A stretch of DNA of 64,000 nucleotides from Hydractinia symbiolongicarpus (lineage: Eukaryota; Cnidaria; Hydrozoa; Anthoathecata; Hydractiniidae): contig NC_079875.1 of NCBI RefSeq assembly GCF_029227915.1, positions 16,487,001 through 16,551,000 of the forward strand, read 5' to 3'. A model generated the notes under the pieces. It saw only the letters and a list, made by a program, of their open reading frames with translations. It had not been told where the DNA came from and did no database searches. The translations under genes were made by a program, and so were the position numbers. Positions 61,531-64,000 of this stretch are shown in pieces (position 1 is the stretch's first letter; every line of letters begins with the position of its first letter).

Positions 61531-61783
61531 TTACGGATTTGAAGACGATGTCGATGCGCCGTTACCATTTCTGTCATAAGTTTGTGACTCTGTTCCTTCC
61601 ATTGTGTTTAGCTTGAAGCGCTGATCAGAATAAAGCAGAGAATCACGTGTTTTCCACGAAGAATTTTTGATGATGTCACCAAAACTATCATATTTTTTCA
61701 GATTCTTATTAATCCACTGTGTTAAGTTAAAAAAAAACATTCCGCGAGGCTCTTTGCAAAATTTCACACATTTCAGTATGTAG
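61531..61783 (-). CDS. Possible terminal exon, unknown protein
   Basis: Minus-strand open frame of about 83 residues, entered from an acceptor-like GATGTTTTTAG ending at 61784 (intron phase 2) and closed by a stop at 61531. Peptide runs YILKCVKFCKEPRGMFFFNL, then TQWINKNLKKYDSFGD, WKTRDSLLYSDQRF, and a polar tail ending STSSSNP. There is no in-frame ATG at the start, so it would be a last exon. The Cys/aromatic run MFFFNLTQWI could be the end of a membrane segment. I do not recognise the family and found no clear upstream exon, although CACCAG-GTAAGT on the minus strand near 63436 is a good donor. Confidence 0.38.
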
Positions 61784-64000
61784 CTAAAAACATCATGTTA
61801 GACAACGTTGCAATGATCTTGTACGATCGTTTAGTAAATCTTTCTAATATTTTCATACGACACAGAGATAAAGGTAAGCTTAGCATTGTAATATAAACAC
61901 AGGTCAGAGCATCACAGGTCTGATTATTGTCGGCTTTTTACCGTATCAAGAAAACAGCACGAACGATCATATCTGAATTTGTTGAATCGAACAAAATTTC
62001 GAACAATCGTAAGGTAACAAATGTAATCATTTCAATATCAATGAAGGCTATGAGAACTAAAATATCTTTCTCACTGTTCGACAGTACGATGTGTGGGAGG
62101 TTTCAGGTGCCTACGTTTAAATTATTCTACGAACATTTAAACAAGACGTTTTAATGAACACGAATACAGCCTTAATAGTGTACTATTTTCTATGTTTTGT
62201 TATCTTTCCACGTCCAATGTTTGTGTTTGTATGTGTGTTGATGTATTTAATTTAATGAAATAATGGTAGTCGTATTTAAAAAAACAGATGTAAGCATTTT
62301 TTACCTTTTACAAATAAACTTATTAAATTATGCCATTGTAGGCATAATTAATAAATTTAATGATTTTAATAATTTGCATAAATTATACGCATGCTTTAAA
62401 TACGGTAGCTTTTAAGAATGTTGAGAAGATCGAGACGGACGAAAGACATGTATAGAAGCAAGATTTAGCATCTTAGGTGCTTTCCCTTTCTTTCCAAACA
62501 TTCTGCACTCCTTTTAGAATGTTTAGAAGGTCCTCTCAGTCTTCTCGGAAGGTTCAGTAGAGCTGAAACAAATGAAAATAAGTTGGTTGAGAAGTTTAGT
62601 AGGCTTATAATGTGATGAAACGAATACAACTTTATTTACATTTTGCTGTGTTCATAACGAATGAATCACCTGTAGTGTTAAAATTAGTAACAACAGGAAA
62701 TGGAAATTTTTACCGTTTATGTAAATTCTTCTCTACGAAAAACACGCTATTTTATGTCAGAATGGTTTTTTTTGTTTCCGGCTTGATATACTTAACTTTC
62801 AGACAAATATTATCTCCTCATAATTCTTAATAGATTGTTAGCATGGCCTAATAAAATACAGTTTACTATAATTTGCTATAGCTAATTGCAAATCCTGGTG
62901 CGTTTAACGGGTCTAAATTTGCTGTGAATGGATAAAAAAGTTCAATATGCTTGAAATGCAATAAGAAAGTAAAGTTCTAATCAATTTTTGTGAATCATAC
63001 AAATTTTCGTTTTTAGAACGAACAATCGAACTTTGACATATTTTTAGATTCTTAATTCTGACCCATTTCTTAGAGCAAATTCTAAACAGCAGTAGATCAT
63101 CATCTTAATGTTACACCCTCTTTTCTTTAGTTTCCTTAGCAGGTAGGTAGCTAGCTAGCGTTTTTTTTTTGATAAAAGTCTAATCAACTTTTAACTTTGA
63201 TTACTAAATTTCGTTTCGTCCCAAAGACAACGGATTGAAAACGTACACGATTTATTTTAGACAATTGTATATATTTTCAATAAGTTCTCTTTGTGATGTT
63301 ACATAATCGTACGTTTTTCTTCTTTAGATAAGATGTTTCTAACTATTACCAAGTTTTATACTCGACGTCAATAGTTATTATTTTTGTTCTATATCTTCCA
63401 AAATTGAAAGATATAGGACAAAAAAATTAAACTTACCTGGTGAAGGGAAAAGTTGACATACTTTGTTTAATAGATTATTTTTGAGAATATGAGTATAAAT
63501 ATGTAAAAAAAGAGACAGAGTTCTTCGCTTCGGTTATCTCTTTTCAGTTGATAAACAACTTGTTTCCGTTACATACGGCATATGGATATTAAATCGGGAG
63601 TAAATTACTTTAACAATAACAGCCCCGTACGACTTCAAAATAAGCAACAAATAAACCCGTTTTTTCGATTTTTTTTAATTTAACAAATTTTAGCGTAACA
63701 CAACGCTTTGGCAAAACACTGCATCAGACATAAGAAGGTGACCGGACTCATACAATCACTAGCACAAGCGTATTAAATTATAGGATAACACCAGATCGTA
63801 TGGTTGATACTCCTCATAGAAAAAGGTTAGACTCTGCCCAATTGTTTATTTGCAAAAAACACTTCTGGTATGATCAATTTTTGACATAGAAGGGGCTATT
63901 CCTCTGGTGCACAATGCACCAAATATTCCATTTTCCATTTCTTTGGTAATCTAAGGCAGTCAGCGTCGAATCGTCAGGAATTCTTTGAGGAGCAGTTCAC
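61784..64000. other. Right-hand flank, nothing firm
   Basis: Could hold upstream exons of the 61.5 kb exon. A hairpin around 63382-63425 (TTGTTCTATATCTT and its near inverse AAGATATAGGACAA) is visible. ORFs at 61927-62154 and 62612-62830 show no recognised motif. Confidence 0.4.

Noticed and set aside
61797-61872. Plus-strand exon-like stretch with a GTAAGC donor
   Set aside because: About 25 codons only, no recognised peptide, no fitting neighbour exon.

Overview
The window reads as animal nuclear DNA: strongly AT-rich, GT-AG introns, AATAAA signals, long gene-poor stretches and many decayed transposons. A DZIP3-like HEPN domain, a TRIM protein with C-terminal ankyrin repeats, rhodopsin-type receptor relics, Penelope-like elements with a GIY-YIG domain, a DIRS-like fragment and Helitron-like ends together suggest a cnidarian, perhaps a hydrozoan. 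The lineage is inference only.

Layout. 1-5 kb: a frameshifted ankyrin exon on the minus strand, a tandem run of Helitron-like units, and a TTAA-flanked MITE. 5.3-9.35 kb: broken Penelope-like pieces in both orientations, the last ending inside a minus-strand GPCR pseudogene. 12-14.5 kb: a second GPCR pseudogene on the plus strand with two in-frame stops, then a Helitron-like repeat and an RPA/OB-fold-like relic. 17.5-21.5 kb: a multi-exon TRIM-ankyrin gene (RING, B-box, coiled coil, ankyrin). 23.8-25.4 kb: a long minus-strand coding exon for an unrecognised 505-residue protein that may be myristoylated. 25.4-48.5 kb: almost gene-free, with a TA-flanked MITE, an 79-bp duplicated hairpin, Helitron-like units, a higher-order satellite, a GGTACC minisatellite and a DIRS-like retroelement remnant. 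48.96-57.6 kb: the main gene, seven exons that join in frame to 1477 residues: HEPN, coiled coil, SF1-helicase-like P-loop module with a polyglutamine insert, fibronectin III, ankyrin repeats. 58.6-64 kb: another Penelope-like relic, two adjacent inverted-repeat elements and a possible terminal exon.

The most notable pattern is that one kind of 3' gene cassette (short linker exon going from phase 2 to phase 1, then a phase-1 ankyrin exon) lies behind two unrelated N-terminal halves, and a third decayed copy of the ankyrin exon lies at the left edge. This looks like a shuffled sensor or adaptor module. The HEPN/helicase/FN3/ankyrin protein has the ingredients of an RNA-targeting or innate-immune NTPase (HEPN R-x4-H, Walker A and B, SF1 motifs V and VI), but its function is inferred only.
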